Source: Ostrinia nubilalis
Lineage: Eukaryota > Arthropoda > Insecta > Lepidoptera > Crambidae
Length of the DNA stretch: 64,000 bases
Reading direction: 5' to 3'
Assembly (NCBI RefSeq): GCF_963855985.1
Contig: NC_087110.1
Coordinates: forward strand, 7,803,001 to 7,867,000
Part shown: positions 45,179-56,569 of the stretch, one piece after another
Numbering within the stretch: the stretch's first letter is position 1
How the letters are laid out: each line of letters opens with the position of its first letter
Position numbers and translations under genes: made by a program
Notes under the pieces: model-generated
Told to the model about the DNA's origin: nothing
Database searches by the model: none
Seen by the model: the letters and a program-made list of their open reading frames with translations, nothing else

Positions 45179-45439
45179 ATAAGTAATAGTACAGGTACAG
45201 AAGGATTACTCCGCAAGACGATTTAAATAAATGCGAGTCTTGCTACGACGCGATACAGTGGAATTTTAGCTCGCACAGCACTAAGTACCTACAATTTTAT
45301 TCACCTACAAGTTTTGTCTCTTTCTATCGCGTGCCTCTGAACTCTTCTTACGCTGTTAGGGTTGCTGTCTAGTAGTGTCTAGTAAAAAAATAATTAATCT
45401 ACTTATTTGTAATGAGGTACGTATGTAGGTAAGTACGCA

Positions 45440-45511
45440 TTGATTATGGAAAACCTTGGGAGAGGCCTTTGTCCAGCAGTGGACGTCATTTTTGGCTGAA
45501 ACGAACGAACG
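45440..45511 (+). mobile_element. RTE-B LINE 3' tail
   Basis: CCTTGGGAGAGGCCTTTGTC, CAGCAGTGGACGTCATTT and GAACGAAC remain. Confidence 0.7.
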
Positions 45512-45849
45512 CATTCTAAGCAGTAGTCATGGTAGGTTAGGTTCCTATACTATCCTAAGAATTATTGATTACCTACATGGCCAACATACCTTTCAGCATC
45601 TTTGGGAAGCGAAAAAAAAGATAAATCCGGTAGATTTATTTTCGAATTTAAACACCCGAACGCTGCACAATAATATTTCTTTCTCTTTATGTCCATTTTT
45701 AAATAATAATTCGATCATAGAATTAGGTACTACAACGCACGCCAGCGTCCTGACGGGCGCGCGCGTGACACTCGACTGATATAATACCCGCCGGCGGGGC
45801 GCTTCGATGTAGGTAATTATCGGATGTACCGCGCGGAGTGAGCCAGGCC

Positions 45850-46063
45850 TGGCAAAGCTTGTACTATGGGTACTAGACAACGGATATAAACATACTTAAA
45901 TACTTTTTTTTTTTGTAAATACATACTTATTATACATAGAAAACACCCAGTCCAATACAAACAAATAAGTTCATGCACACAAATGTTTGTACTGTGCGGG
46001 AATCGAACCCGCTACCTCCGGAATAGTAGACCGTTTCGAACCACTACACCAAACGGCCGACTA
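45850..46063 (-). mobile_element. tRNA-headed SINE
   Basis: On the minus strand, A box TGGTGTAGTGG (46041-46051) and B box GGTTCGATTCC (45999-46009) lie in a tRNA-like head beginning GTCGGCCGTT. The tail contains TATGTATTTACAAAAAAA and AGTACCCATAGTACAAGC. Same family as 53180-53430. Confidence 0.8.
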
Positions 46064-46288
46064 AAAGATGATAGATGAAAAGATACTCTTCTGACAAATG
46101 ATTTAGATGGTAAGTTACATAAATTTGTGGGGTTAGCATTCTATTTAACTATTTTATAGTAAAATGTATTAACAATAAGTTTTATTTTACACAATTCTAT
46201 AATTATAGGAGCCTTAATATTTTCAGTCCAGTATTTTTAATGTATTTTTCTTCACAAAAATATGTTTTCTTTATTCTTGTGTACCGTA

Positions 46289-46340
46289 TATTTCAGTTAC
46301 AACGCTGTTAAACTCGCGGTCCCTCAAATACCTGGAAAAA
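46289..46340 (-). CDS. Possible short terminal exon
   Basis: On the minus strand a good acceptor (TTACTTTTTCCAG, AG at 46333-46334 region) is followed by an open frame YLRDREFNSVVTEIYGTQE and a stop near 46274. On the plus strand the same DNA is bounded by TATTTCAG and GTAAGA. No partner exon was found on either strand, so this is weak. Confidence 0.15.
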
Positions 46341-46590
46341 GTAAGAACAATGTTGCCTTCAAATGCTACACGATATAATATTACTTGGGCGTTATCTTCG
46401 TGTAAAATTAAGCTCTATTACTATCCCACAGGATAATAAATCAAATGCCAGCTGATAAATGCAATCGTGTAACGCACGCGAAGGTCCGAATTCTAGTTTG
46501 GTTCAAGTAAAAAGATGTAAAGGTTTTAGTTTACTTTTAAGATTATTTTAGAAGCAATAGTGATAAAGATAATATTACCTACCCAACTAA

Positions 46591-46732
46591 TCAAATTATA
46601 AAGTATAAAACAAAGTCGTTTTTTGGCTGTCTGTCCCTAGCTAGGACTGAGTGAAGACTGAACGGATTTTATCGTAACTTTACATACAGTATTAATGTTT
46701 TACATCAGAATGAAACCGCGTGCAAAAGCTAG
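46591..46732 (+). mobile_element. Short non-autonomous Helitron
   Basis: Starts TCAAATTATAAAGTATAAAA after A and ends CCGCGTGCAAAAGCTAG before T. It is 142 bp. The 5' end is inferred. Confidence 0.6.
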
Positions 46733-46870
46733 TATTACTCACTTGTATTGGCACTGGCTGCATCAAAAAAGTGAGATATCTTTGAGGAAGACTTTTGTTC
46801 TTGTCTTAAAGATTATGGTGATGATGATAAATCTGGAATTTTTTCAACAGTACTAAAGTCTGGAATCCCC

Positions 46871-47595
46871 AAAAAAATAATCATAGGAAGAAGCAAGTTA
46901 ACAAAAAAAAACACTAATATCGTAATCATATCTCAACATTTTCATCTACTTTTTAAGATGTACCAACTCCCGATACAACTTTTTGAGCCGCCATAATGTC
47001 GTAACTCGCCCCACCACTTCTATTATAGAGCCTGGCACTGCCTCGCGTTGAGACCAGTGTAATAGAGCCGTACACGTTGATAACAGAACTCCGCTGGGTA
47101 TTTACCCAAATAGGCAGTTTCCTTGCTTTGTAACAACTTACTTGAAGTTTTTATGAACTCTAGTGGTAAAAAATGGTACTGAAAAATGTGCCAAAGTCGT
47201 ATACAGTTGTAGCGATAGTCTGAAATCCACACACAAAAAGTTACAAGAAGCATTAAATAAAAAAAAACACAAATCTATAGATCGTAATCGTATCCCATCT
47301 TTTTTCTCTACCCTCAAAACTACCAACTTTTTGAGCCTCCATAATGTCGTAACTCGCCCCACCACTTCTATTATAGAGCCTGGCACTGCCTCGCGTTGAG
47401 ACCAGTGTAATAGAGCCGTACACGTTGATAACAGAACTCCGCTGGGTATTTACCCAAATAGGCAGTTTCCTTGCCTTGTTGGGAAGGTACTTTGAATTTT
47501 TTTATGGACTCTAGTGATAAGAAATGGTAGTGAAAATTATGTTAGGGTTGTGTACGTACTTACAATTGTAAGTTTCATAAGTTATGTTTTTAAAT
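46871..47595. repeat. Tandem duplication, 348-bp period, identical core
   Basis: Two units share a core at 46992-47135 and 47340-47483 that reads as identical base for base. Flanking parts of the units align only loosely, with many substitutions and indels. Minus-strand frames of the core (for example KYPAEFCYQRVRLYYTGLNA) resemble no domain I know. Confidence 0.8.
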
Positions 47596-47795
47596 TATAA
47601 AATAGATGGGCATTGGTTTTAGTCAGATACTAAAAGGTCAACTAGAAGATTGTTTCATTTGAAACACTGCATTGAAATATTTTAATAGAAAGAAAATACT
47701 AACATGACTTCAGATTTTTTTAAAGGAGTACCTAAGTGAGATTATTTCAATAACGAGTACACAAAGTAAATTTAAATCATAACTAAAATATCTAA

Positions 47796-47916
47796 CGCCC
47801 ATTCACAAAAGATGCTTGCTTAAGTGAAGCAGCCAATCGAACGCACAGCGTTGAATAGAGCTCTGTGTTTGGTTCGCGTCCACGCGCACTGTGAGATCTT
47901 ATAGTAATGTTTGTGT
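47796..47916. mobile_element. MITE-2 family copy, truncated
   Basis: CGCCCATTCACAAAAGATGC at the left. The right end stops at AATGTTTGTGTAAG without the CGGGCG terminus. Confidence 0.6.
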
Positions 47917-49950
47917 AAGAAAAGTATGGCTAGAAAAGTGCGCGTTTATTTTTTATATGTATTTCATCTCATACAAAACTTTCACAAATACAATAAAGAT
48001 AGATAAGTATCTTAACTTATACTTACGATATAATGCTAGAATTGGGTCCACTCTCGTACCTTGTCGCTCGTAGTGGGCGGATTACTCAGGAACTAATAAC
48101 ACCCTGACCTAGAGTGTAATCCTCTGGCGCTCGGGGAAAGATATTATTGAGGAACTTGCCAGTTCTGTTTTAGTTTTAGTATTAGAAGTATGAGGAAAGG
48201 AGGATTTTTTCGTTCCATTACTTAGAAGTTACTAATCAAAACACTATCCTTTAATCTGCTTGCGCGTAACATAATTTTGTAGAGTAATTGAGTAAGTACC
48301 TATAAGTAAAAGAAAAATACGGATGTGCTAGTAAATTGTAGGTACCTACCTAATGTCTTTAAAAATAAAATTTTATCTTTAGCTAAACAAACTATTTATT
48401 GTGTCTTAAAGCGCCATCTCATAGTCATAAACCACATAGTAAGTTAGCATAAACTACCTACTTAGTTTGAATTGGTAACCTACTGTAGTAATAAAATGTC
48501 GTTATGCTACTTTTGTGACAACAACAAGTTTTCTTTACAAAGTTTTTTTATTTAACTTTTACTTAAATTAATTACGCGTGAAGATGCGTGCGTACCTATT
48601 GAGCGATAGCAGAAATAGGCACTTACCTAATTCATCCCAAAGTTTAACCCTAGCCTACATCCTAAATGTATTCGAGTGCTTCCAGATATCTAACGCTTAA
48701 CTGATGGGAAGTTCTCAACTGTCCTGGGCCGAAAGATTAATCGTGTGTAACAGTCGTTACATAAAGTAGATAGGTCACGTGATCTGGGCGGGAAGCGTGA
48801 ACGCCGATAACGGTAAGTTTGTTACAGCCTAGGTCTGAAATTAGTGCTAAATTATGATAAGAGATGGCGTTAGTATCAAAATTGGTACGCGATGTTTATG
48901 TTATGTGACATGCGGCAACTTTCGTCTATTGTTTATATTTTGAATTATTCTTTGTTTTTATTTATTTAGAAGCCAAGTAAAATAAGTATTCCAAAGAAAA
49001 AATATATTTACTTGCAATGGATTCGATCAAACTTGCATAAGTTTTATCTTGCGAAAAATAAAATCTTTTCCTAATCAGATTCAGTCGGACTCAATCGTAT
49101 TCAAAAGCTTAAATAATGTTTTATTTAAAAGATACTTGACTTACTGAGTTTTACTCGGTTTTTATCTAGCTGAAATCCATCTTCATTATCCTACCCAGAT
49201 AAAACCAGAACTAGCAAAGTAGCGTTATCTGTACGCATACGTACTCTGTGCGATTAATGTTGACAATATAATATTTATTTATACTGAACAGCCTGTGGGT
49301 TAAAGTCCTTTGTTTATTGTGAATACTGTCTGGGTTGGCTTGAAAAATTTGCTACGCAGAGTGTAGATTTGTGTAGATTAATACCAAGCAAGCGCAGCGC
49401 GAGTATACACATTGTCGGCGAAAACAGGTGACCATGAAATTGTAACAAAAATAAGTTGGATTCAGGCCGCTTCAAAAATAATAAACTATGATGTTGAATA
49501 TCAAATTGTAGCTTAAGATAATCGAGCACGTGTGATGTTTCGTTTATAGTACAAAGTCCCTAGTTTTAATAACAAATCGTAATTAAGTATGAAAAAACAG
49601 ACGATAAAAATCTTAATCTACTTTCTTTTATACCAACGCCCTAAGATACCTACCTAATTATCTAAATGAGGTTAATCATCTTTAATTGTCTATTAATCCT
49701 AATATACACATATTTTTTGCTTAAAAGAAATAAGATTTGTTAGACCAACAAAGCACAAAAATGTTTTTAATAAAAAGGTATTAAGTTTTAAGAAATTCTC
49801 CTGTTCCTGATTTTTAATAGAAAAATATTTACTTCCTTATACCGGAAAGGCTTTATAAGCTCGGTTGGAAAAAGCTGAAACTTTTCTCTGAGGCTTAGAA
49901 GGGATCTTAGGTGAGCATCGGCATCCACTAAATCTCGCTTCGGTGTAGGT
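47917..49950. other. Spacer, no supported gene
   Basis: At 48077-48152 the minus strand reads KFLNNIFPRAPEDYTLGQGV before a stop. This may be a transposon remnant, but it has no other support. The rest is AT-rich without recognised repeats. Confidence 0.3.
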
Positions 49951-49997
49951 CAGGGGCTCTCAAAATGTCATCCTTTGCACCCCACTTTTAATCAAAT

Positions 49998-50186
49998 CTA
50001 TATAAATAAAAATAAATTGATGTTCGTTAGTCTGATTAAAACTCGAGAACGGCTGGGCCGATTGAGCTGATTTTGGTGTTAAAATGTTTGTCGAAGTCCA
50101 GGGTAGGTCTAAACGGTGAGCAAATAAGGAAAGTTTTGCTTATTTATTGCCTTTAAGGCGGAACAGAGTTCGCCGGGTCAGCTAGT
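49998..50186 (+). mobile_element. Short non-autonomous Helitron, complete
   Basis: Starts TCTATATAAATAAAAATAAA after A and ends TTCGCCGGGTCAGCTAG before T. It includes AACTCGAGAACGGCTGGGCC and is 189 bp. It serves as the reference for the shell at 22455-25298. Confidence 0.85.
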
Positions 50187-50227
50187 TAGTAATAATATGA
50201 CCCCAAGTTATGAAACTTGAAGATTTG

Positions 50228-50322
50228 ATCGTTCGTTCGTTCCTACCAGAAGACATCCATTGCTGGACAAAGGCCTTCTCCAAGGAGTTCCAGTCATTGT
50301 CTTGTCCTACTTGCATCTAGGT
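50228..50322 (-). mobile_element. RTE-B LINE 3' end
   Basis: GATCGTTCGTTCGTTCC tail and GCTGGACAAAGGCCTTCTCC; diverged. Confidence 0.7.
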
Positions 50323-50566
50323 ACAATAAAAATTTGCAAAATAAAATACATAATTTGAATAATCTTCACTGTGATCTCAATTACATCGGAAACCATGAAT
50401 GCGATGAAATATTTCAGTGTTTCTATTGGTTATCGAGGGTCATCTGAATCGAATTCTGAATTATTATTTTATTATGGGGCTTTGATGATCCATAACATAA
50501 AAAACTGAATTAAAATACAAATTTGTAAGACATTATTAAAAAACAAAGTTTTTTAATTATTATTGT

Positions 50567-50788
50567 CTAGCTTTCCGCCAGCGGCTTCGCCCGCGTGGAC
50601 TCCGAAAAACCCAAATATTTTACGGAACAATTTTTTTTTTTCAAAATAAAATATAGCCTATGTTACTCGTGAGTAATGTAGCTTTCGAATGGTGAAAGAA
50701 TTTTTAAAAACGGTCTAGTAGTTTTTGAGCCTATCCATTACAACCAAACAAACAAACAAAGTTTTCCTCTTTATAATATTAGTGTAGA
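50567..50788 (-). mobile_element. Short non-autonomous Helitron
   Basis: On the minus strand it starts TCTACACTAATATTATAAAG after A and ends GCCGCTGGCGGAAAGCTAG. The next base is A where T is expected. It is 222 bp. Confidence 0.75.
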
Positions 50789-50923
50789 TTAGAGAAACAT
50801 CCTGTTTTCCACAAAAGTAATAAATCCAAGTATTAACAGATTACACGATTCCAATTCAAGCAAAACTGTCGTTTTGTAAATTTTAGTTTAATACAATCAT
50901 GTAGGCCCCTTTGAGAACCACTG

Positions 50924-52173
50924 GGTCGATCTATCAGAATTTCGAATCCAATTTTGTTCTCGCTAAAGCTCTGTTCAATATTCTGAAAATGCTGACGACG
51001 AGCGTCGCGTGCGTTTTCGATTTAAAATTATGACAGATGTACGGCCCCGTCGTTCCGCTTTGGAATGTTCAAAGTAAAAAGATTTTACTTTGCATTATGA
51101 GGTCATAGGTCGCGCAACGAAAGTTGAGGCAAACAATTTTATACTCACACTGATGTACTTTTGAATACAGAACATAATTAGTCAGCCTACGCAAGACGTG
51201 ACTGCTTCAAGCATAGGTAATCGTACACAGATACAAATCTTTGCTTGTGTTGATCGCCTCAACTCTTGCTAGTGACCTATAAAAGATGGTGTTTTCTATA
51301 CCGTTCAGAAAAGTTACTTATTTTTAACCGACTTCAACAAAAGGAAGAGGTTCTTTACCAATGCATTTAATATCACTGCTAGGGTTAAAAATCTGGGTCA
51401 GTGCTGACAAAACAATCACTTGTCAAGGGTTTACAGTAAGTTTCTTTATTGATCTGTACTAGGCAGCTACAGCTTTTCAATCATAATAACTAAAACACAT
51501 ACTACCATTAAAGCCCTTTTTCCCAAAAGTATCTTGAAATTCAAAGACTGAATAACAAACAGCGCAGAATAAAAATTAGGTACCATTATACCTCATTAAC
51601 GAAATAGCTTTCCATTTATTTTTGGACGCGTCGTCTTCTTTTGAAGTGACCTTTGACTTGTGACGTCATCCAGTTACATCTCCTATTTTAGAGAGCAAAT
51701 TGAAAGTTTCATTACGAAATTCTTTCGAAAACTGCTAAGCATTTTCGTAAACGCTTTACAGGATTCAAGTAGGTATTTTTATGAAAAGATTTTTAATCTT
51801 TGCTACTTCATGTTCATGCATGTATGAGTAAGTATTTTCAATGAATTCCTTGGCAATATTAAACTTTGCTAGCATTAAAAATTAATAGTTGTTTAAGTAT
51901 TATTTATTTTAAAAGCTTTTTGAAGCTTCTTGAGATGAAGAAGAGACTTTTGTTCAGCAGTGGATGTCATTTGGCTGAAACGATGAAAGCTTATGCAAGT
52001 AAAATGGATCCCAATATCTTTTGAGAATTGAGTAAAGATGATTAGAACGCAATGAAAAGTGCAATTTTAAAAACTTCGATGGTTTACTTTTACCTTCAGC
52101 ACATACCAACCCAATTATTTAAAAGCTATCATTTACAGTCGCTTGTTTTACAAAATACATGAAAGATACTAGA
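50924..52173. other. Spacer with RTE-B scrap
   Basis: At 51936-51988, TTTTGTTCAGCAGTGGATGT and CATTTGGCTGAAACGATG are the remains of an RTE-B 3' end in plus orientation. No gene is supported. Confidence 0.45.
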
Positions 52174-52302
52174 TTAAGGGTGAGTTGCACCATCTAACTA
52201 ACTTTGACCGTAACTTTAACGATAACCGGTAGTTTTTGTATGGAGTTTGATAGACTTTTGACGTTTGTCAAAGTTAAAGTAAGATGGTGCAACTCAGCCT
52301 AA
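52174..52302. mobile_element. MITE-1 family copy, inverted relative to most
   Basis: Ends TAAGGGTGAGTTGCACC and GGTGCAACTCAGCCTAA, but the inner ACCGGTAG word comes before GACGTTTGTCAAAG. It is therefore in the opposite orientation to 2450-2571. Confidence 0.75.
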
Positions 52303-52311
52303 GAATATATC

Positions 52312-52463
52312 GCACCTACGGTGCAATAACGTCACTTATGCATTTTTTTCAAAACTTAACTGAATCAAAGTAAACCAAGTAAAGAGGTAGATTGGAGTAT
52401 TTTCTCATAATCAGTTAAGTTTTTTAAAAAAATGCATAAGTGACGTTATTGCACCGTAGGTGC
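52312..52463. mobile_element. Palindromic MITE next to MITE-1
   Basis: GCACCTACGGTGCAATAACG at the left and its exact complement at the right; the repeat continues through TCACTTATGCATTTTTTT. It is 152 bp and only 9 bp from the neighbouring MITE-1. Confidence 0.75.
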
Positions 52464-53179
52464 CCATTTCCATCCCATTCGTGAATATAAGGTGTTTATA
52501 ACTAGTACTATGACTTGCTTTTAAGGTTCATTTTAGCATACAATGAATAATACTGTAACAGTCGTAGCTTTTGACCTGTTGCATTTTAGACGAGCTCGAT
52601 TCTCACTCTTATGTCAGGAGAATAGAAATACAGACGATGGCACATCTAGCTTTACACTTTGTCATCGTATACATACAACTGTATTATTACTATTTTGCAA
52701 AAAAATATGACGTATAATCTGATATGATGCTACGAGACGAGAAGAATGTTGTTTGGAATTGGAAGTAATAAACCGAATTCACGCGGATTATTAGCAAAAA
52801 GATGACCCACTTTTTTATACTCTTTACAGAACAGATAATATAAAATATTATCAGTAAAGGTGAGTAAAGGCATATTTACATTGATAAATGGCTTACAATA
52901 GAACTTTTAAATGTGACCACGGAGTGGTAATAATTGAAATCTTGAAAAACTTTTCTTTCATTCAATATTATCTAAACAATGCTCTAACTAAACTTAAAAT
53001 TATCACCTTTTTTCAATTTGTGTGACCCAATCAGATATTAAATTCAGGTCTCTACCTCACTACCGACTAGAACACAGAGGAGTAATATGTACCTACCACT
53101 CCTTCACAAGAAACTTCACATTAAACTTCATCCGTGCAAATCATCATCATCATCATAATCGGTCATATTATTATATATC
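52464..53179. other. Spacer, no gene seen
   Basis: No supported feature. Confidence 0.35.
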
Positions 53180-53430
53180 GGTCCGCCGTTTAGTGTAGTG
53201 GTTCAGAACGGACTACTATGCCGAGAGGTCCCAGGTTCGATTCCCGGCCGGGCAAAAATTGAAATGATATTTTAATTTCTGTGACGGGTCTGGGTGTTAC
53301 TATGTATATGTATGTATTTACAAAAAAAAAGTATAGTACCAAAGTGTTTAGTACCCATAGTAGAAGCTTTGCTTAGTTTGGGACTAGAGGCGCAGTGTAA
53401 AATGTCCAAGGATATTTATTTATTTATAAT
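53180..53430 (+). mobile_element. tRNA-headed SINE, complete
   Basis: A box TAGTGTAGTGG (53191-53201) and B box GGTTCGATTCC (53234-53244) in a tRNA-like head, then a unique body, TATGTATTTACAAAAAAAAA, and the tail AGCTTTGCTTAGTTTGGGAC ending in ATTTATTTATT. It has the structure of a tRNA-derived SINE with a LINE-like tail. Related copies lie on the minus strand at 45850-46063 and 45098-45178. Confidence 0.85.
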
Positions 53431-53874
53431 AATCATCATCAGGTCATTATAGCCTCCAAGAAGACAACTCTCTCCTTAAAATTGGCAAATGGATGTTAAT
53501 ATTGTCTACACTCCCCACGCTGGCCAGACGGTTGTTTAGGTAACTCCTTACAAATCCTCACGAAAATAAAATCAAAGCTCCCCTATGTACTCCAGTGTCT
53601 GCTGATGAAGTGTCCCCGTAGTTTATTATCTTCGGCATTATATTTACAGCTCCAAGTGCCCCACTTCGGTACGTAATAAAAATATTTTTTACTGAATGTC
53701 GTAATATTTTCCATGACACTTTATTGCCGCATCAAATCTTTATGGGACGCGCCATGCGTTTATGGTTTCTCATGTAATAAAGGCGAATTCGTGGAATTTA
53801 TAAAAGTTTAAGGGCCGTGTGATCGGTGGTTACATAAAACCAAAGACCATGGAAGAGTAATAGATAAGTTTATG
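53431..53874. other. Spacer, no gene seen
   Basis: No supported feature. Confidence 0.35.
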
Positions 53875-53885
53875 AATTCAAATTG

Positions 53886-54049
53886 CGGACGCGGAAAGCG
53901 CAGCGTAGGATATCCACATGGTGAACCGACAACCTCATAAAGGTAGCAGGAAGGCGCTGGATGCAGGCCACTACCAACCGGATTTTATAGAAATCATTGG
54001 GGGAGGCCTACGTTCACGACGTAATGTGGCTGAAATGATGATGATGATA
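53886..54049 (+). mobile_element. RTE-A LINE with 11-bp target duplication
   Basis: Flanked by AATTCAAATTG at 53875-53885 and 54050-54060. It runs from GGAAAGCGCAGCGTAGG to a GATGATGATGATAA tail. Confidence 0.85.
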
Positions 54050-54060
54050 AATTCAAATTG

Positions 54061-55312
54061 CTCGGAGCGCACTTTGTCACCTCCGTGGGTTACTTACCTA
54101 TATTGTAAATGCGAAGGTAAGTGTCTGTCTGTTACATTTTCACAATTTAACTACTAAATCGATTTAGCTTTTTGGTAGGTACTTACTTTAAGACCCAGGG
54201 AAAAATTTAATATAATATTATGATAGTTTTTGTCTCAATTTTTAGACTAGAGACACGTGCTTAACTGTCACAGACCGAATGTCTAAAATTTTGTTGTCCG
54301 AATGTTTAACGTTTTATTTATCTATCTATCCAAAATCACGTTAGCAAAATAGGCTCGTAAGGTCAAAGTTTTATCAGGCACATTAAACCATACAAGCTTT
54401 AGTTTGTCGAATCTTCGTATTCACAAAATAATTTCGCTCTCGTCTTGCACATCGTATAAATGTGAATATGCCTTTACACAGCGTGTCCCATCTGGCAATC
54501 CATCAATCCAGCCCATCAATAATCCAAACGATTCCATCAAATATAATATAAAATATTCGATTTATTATGAAAATAGCGAATTGTGCTGCCTCTAGTAATT
54601 CAGTATTAACGACAATGAGCCCAAAGGCCCTGCCCATAAATACTAAATTAGCGTGGATAATAGACTAGTGTCTAGTTTAGGATAACCAATGTTTAGATAT
54701 TCTGCGTGACTGAAATTAGTTAATATTTGAAGAGGTACAGAATTGCGGGAACGTGTTGACGGGTTAGGATTAGTTCCATATTTTATCAAGAGATGGCGTT
54801 GTTTTGTTTTACTTCGCGGTATTGTTCAATTTTAATTTTGGCGAAATATAAACAACTGAGATTTTTAAAATGACGTAAGTCTCCACAGCAGGACCACGAT
54901 CCTCTGTTATTTATCAGAGGCAAATAAAGGAATTTATGTCAAATTAAATCTTATCCGCATCTTATTTCTAAGAATACTAAACAAATACTTAAACAAAACT
55001 GCATCCAAATTCTATACTCTAAATATTTTACCTGCGCCAATTGCTTAAAAGTCTTAAGAAAGAATAAATCCCAAGATCCATCTTGTAAACTGCATTGCGG
55101 TTTCTATAAATCTTCTCTAAATCACCTAAGGCTTTCCTAAAAATTTCTATCAGGCTAAGAGAATACCTTGAATAATGGTTAAGAAATAAATCTGGGGTTC
55201 CTTTGCATTTTGGAGAAAACATTAATTATTTATTGTCAACAAAGAAATACGAGTATAGTAAGATGTAACAATAGTTATGAGTCAAATTTAAATCATGGAA
55301 CAGGTAAGATAC
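54061..55312. other. Spacer with Helitron scrap and one exon-like frame
   Basis: At about 54095-54200, TATATTGTAAATGCGAAGG resembles the start of 21296-21544. On the minus strand 55028-55222 encodes FLNHYSRYSLSLIEIFRKAL and ends at a CAG|GTAAAA donor-like site. I recognise no family and found no partner exon. Confidence 0.25.
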
Positions 55313-55324
55313 TACAATTGGCAA

Positions 55325-55616
55325 TCATCATCCTCATCATTTCAGCCATATGACGTCCACTGCTAAACATAGGCCTTCCCCAATGACTTCCACATCGCAC
55401 GGTTGGTAGCGGCCTGCATCCAGCGCCTACCTTTATCAGGTCGTCGGTCCACCTTGTGGGTGGACGTCCCACGCTGCGTTTTCCGTTGCGCGGCCTCCAT
55501 TCCAGAACCTTGCTGCCCCATCGTCCGTTAGTTCTGCGTACTATGTGCCCTGCCCACTGCCAATTCAGCTTGCTAATCCGTCGGGCTATGTCGGCGACTT
55601 TAGTTCGTTTACGGAT
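55325..55616 (-). mobile_element. RTE-A LINE, longest protein fragment in the window
   Basis: Encodes RRISKLNWQWAGHIVRRTNG through SVGRPPTRWTDDLIKV before a small deletion shifts frame. This is the C-terminal end of RTE-clade polyproteins, beyond the catalytic domains. ACAATTGGCAAT (55313-55324) and ACAATAGGCAAT (55617-55628) are a 12-bp target duplication with one mismatch. Confidence 0.85.
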
Positions 55617-55643
55617 ACAATAGGCAATGGATAATATTATTAT

Positions 55644-55738
55644 GTCGTTCGTTCGACGTCCACAGCTGGACAAAGGCCTCCCCCAAGGATTTCCATAACG
55701 ACCGGTTCTGCGCTACCGGCATCCAGGTTCTTCCCTCT
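55644..55738 (-). mobile_element. RTE-B LINE 3' end
   Basis: GTTCGTTCGACGTCCAC with the CAGCC word deleted, then GGACAAAGGCCTCCCCCAAG; it starts 15 bp after the RTE-A duplication. Confidence 0.75.
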
Positions 55739-55811
55739 GGATGGATGGATATCTATGTCATTATATCATTAGACTTCAGATTTCCTTCAGATTTGTATGC
55801 TCTGTCACGCA

Positions 55812-56165
55812 TAGGGTTGCCAGGTCCAAAATCACAAAAGCCGGACTCTGTGCTTCATTTGGCCGGACATTTTACCCTAAAAGCCGGACATGTGCAATTA
55901 ATGTCATAGCTTACGAGTGAGTACTGTCATCGTATCATCGGATGCCGAACATAACATCCTGATACGTGCACTTCATATTATTCTGTGGCTCGACTTCCGC
56001 CTAGCACAGCAGGCCAAATAAAAAGCCTAAAAAAAGCCGGACAGGCCGGACAAGACAATATTTGGCTGGACAAGACAATATTTGGCCGGACAAGACAATA
56101 TTTGGCCGGACAAGACAATATTTGGCCGGACAAGACCGTAAAAAGCCGGACGCCTGGCAACCCTA
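55812..56165. mobile_element. hAT-type MITE with 20-bp internal tandem
   Basis: Ends TAGGGTTGCCAGG and complement, flanked by GTCACGCA (55804-55811) and GTCACGCC (56166-56173), an 8-bp duplication with one mismatch as expected for hAT. Inside, CCGGACAAGACAATATTTGG repeats about four times at 56045-56135. Both open frames here are the tandem read in two directions. Confidence 0.75.
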
Positions 56166-56173
56166 GTCACGCC

Positions 56174-56569
56174 ATAACATGACAAGTGACCCCCCCTCCC
56201 CCCCTTAATGTGCCGCTCTCATGGCCTACTAACCCGGGTACGCACTAGACCTAGTAATCAAAATCATTTTGAACAAAATCAAAGATAGAAAATATCGAAA
56301 AGAATTCTACTTTGATTTTATTCGATTTCTTGCTCTTTTAAAGTCTGAACGGCAATAAAGAACTTGCTATTGGATTCGCTTGTACTAAAACTCTTCCTTA
56401 TAATATAACGTGAAGTTCCTTAGCTTGGAATTTTCGAAAGTGATTGTACAAAAGCAACAGCAAAAATAGGACAGCCACCACATCCAAAGTTATATTTTAG
56501 TTACAATTAATCTTCATTTATGAGAACGTTACTATACAAATACATAGATACAAGATTTGTTCACCGGAA
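56174..56569. other. Spacer, no gene seen
   Basis: A C-run lies at 56191-56210. Nothing else is supported. Confidence 0.35.

Larger units (their letters stand above)
49951..50923. mobile_element. Candidate hAT-like shell with nested insertions
   Basis: The left CAGGGGCTCTCAAA and right TTTGAGAACCACTG are complementary except for two or three bases and resemble hAT termini. No clear 8-bp duplication is seen. Two Helitrons and an RTE-B piece lie inside. Confidence 0.35.

Noticed and set aside
53180..53250. Possible tRNA gene
   Set aside because: A and B boxes are present, but the head is followed by a SINE body and tail shared with two other copies.
55978..56182. Overlapping frames on both strands with repeated LAGQDNIW-type words
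   Set aside because: Both read the 20-bp array inside a MITE.
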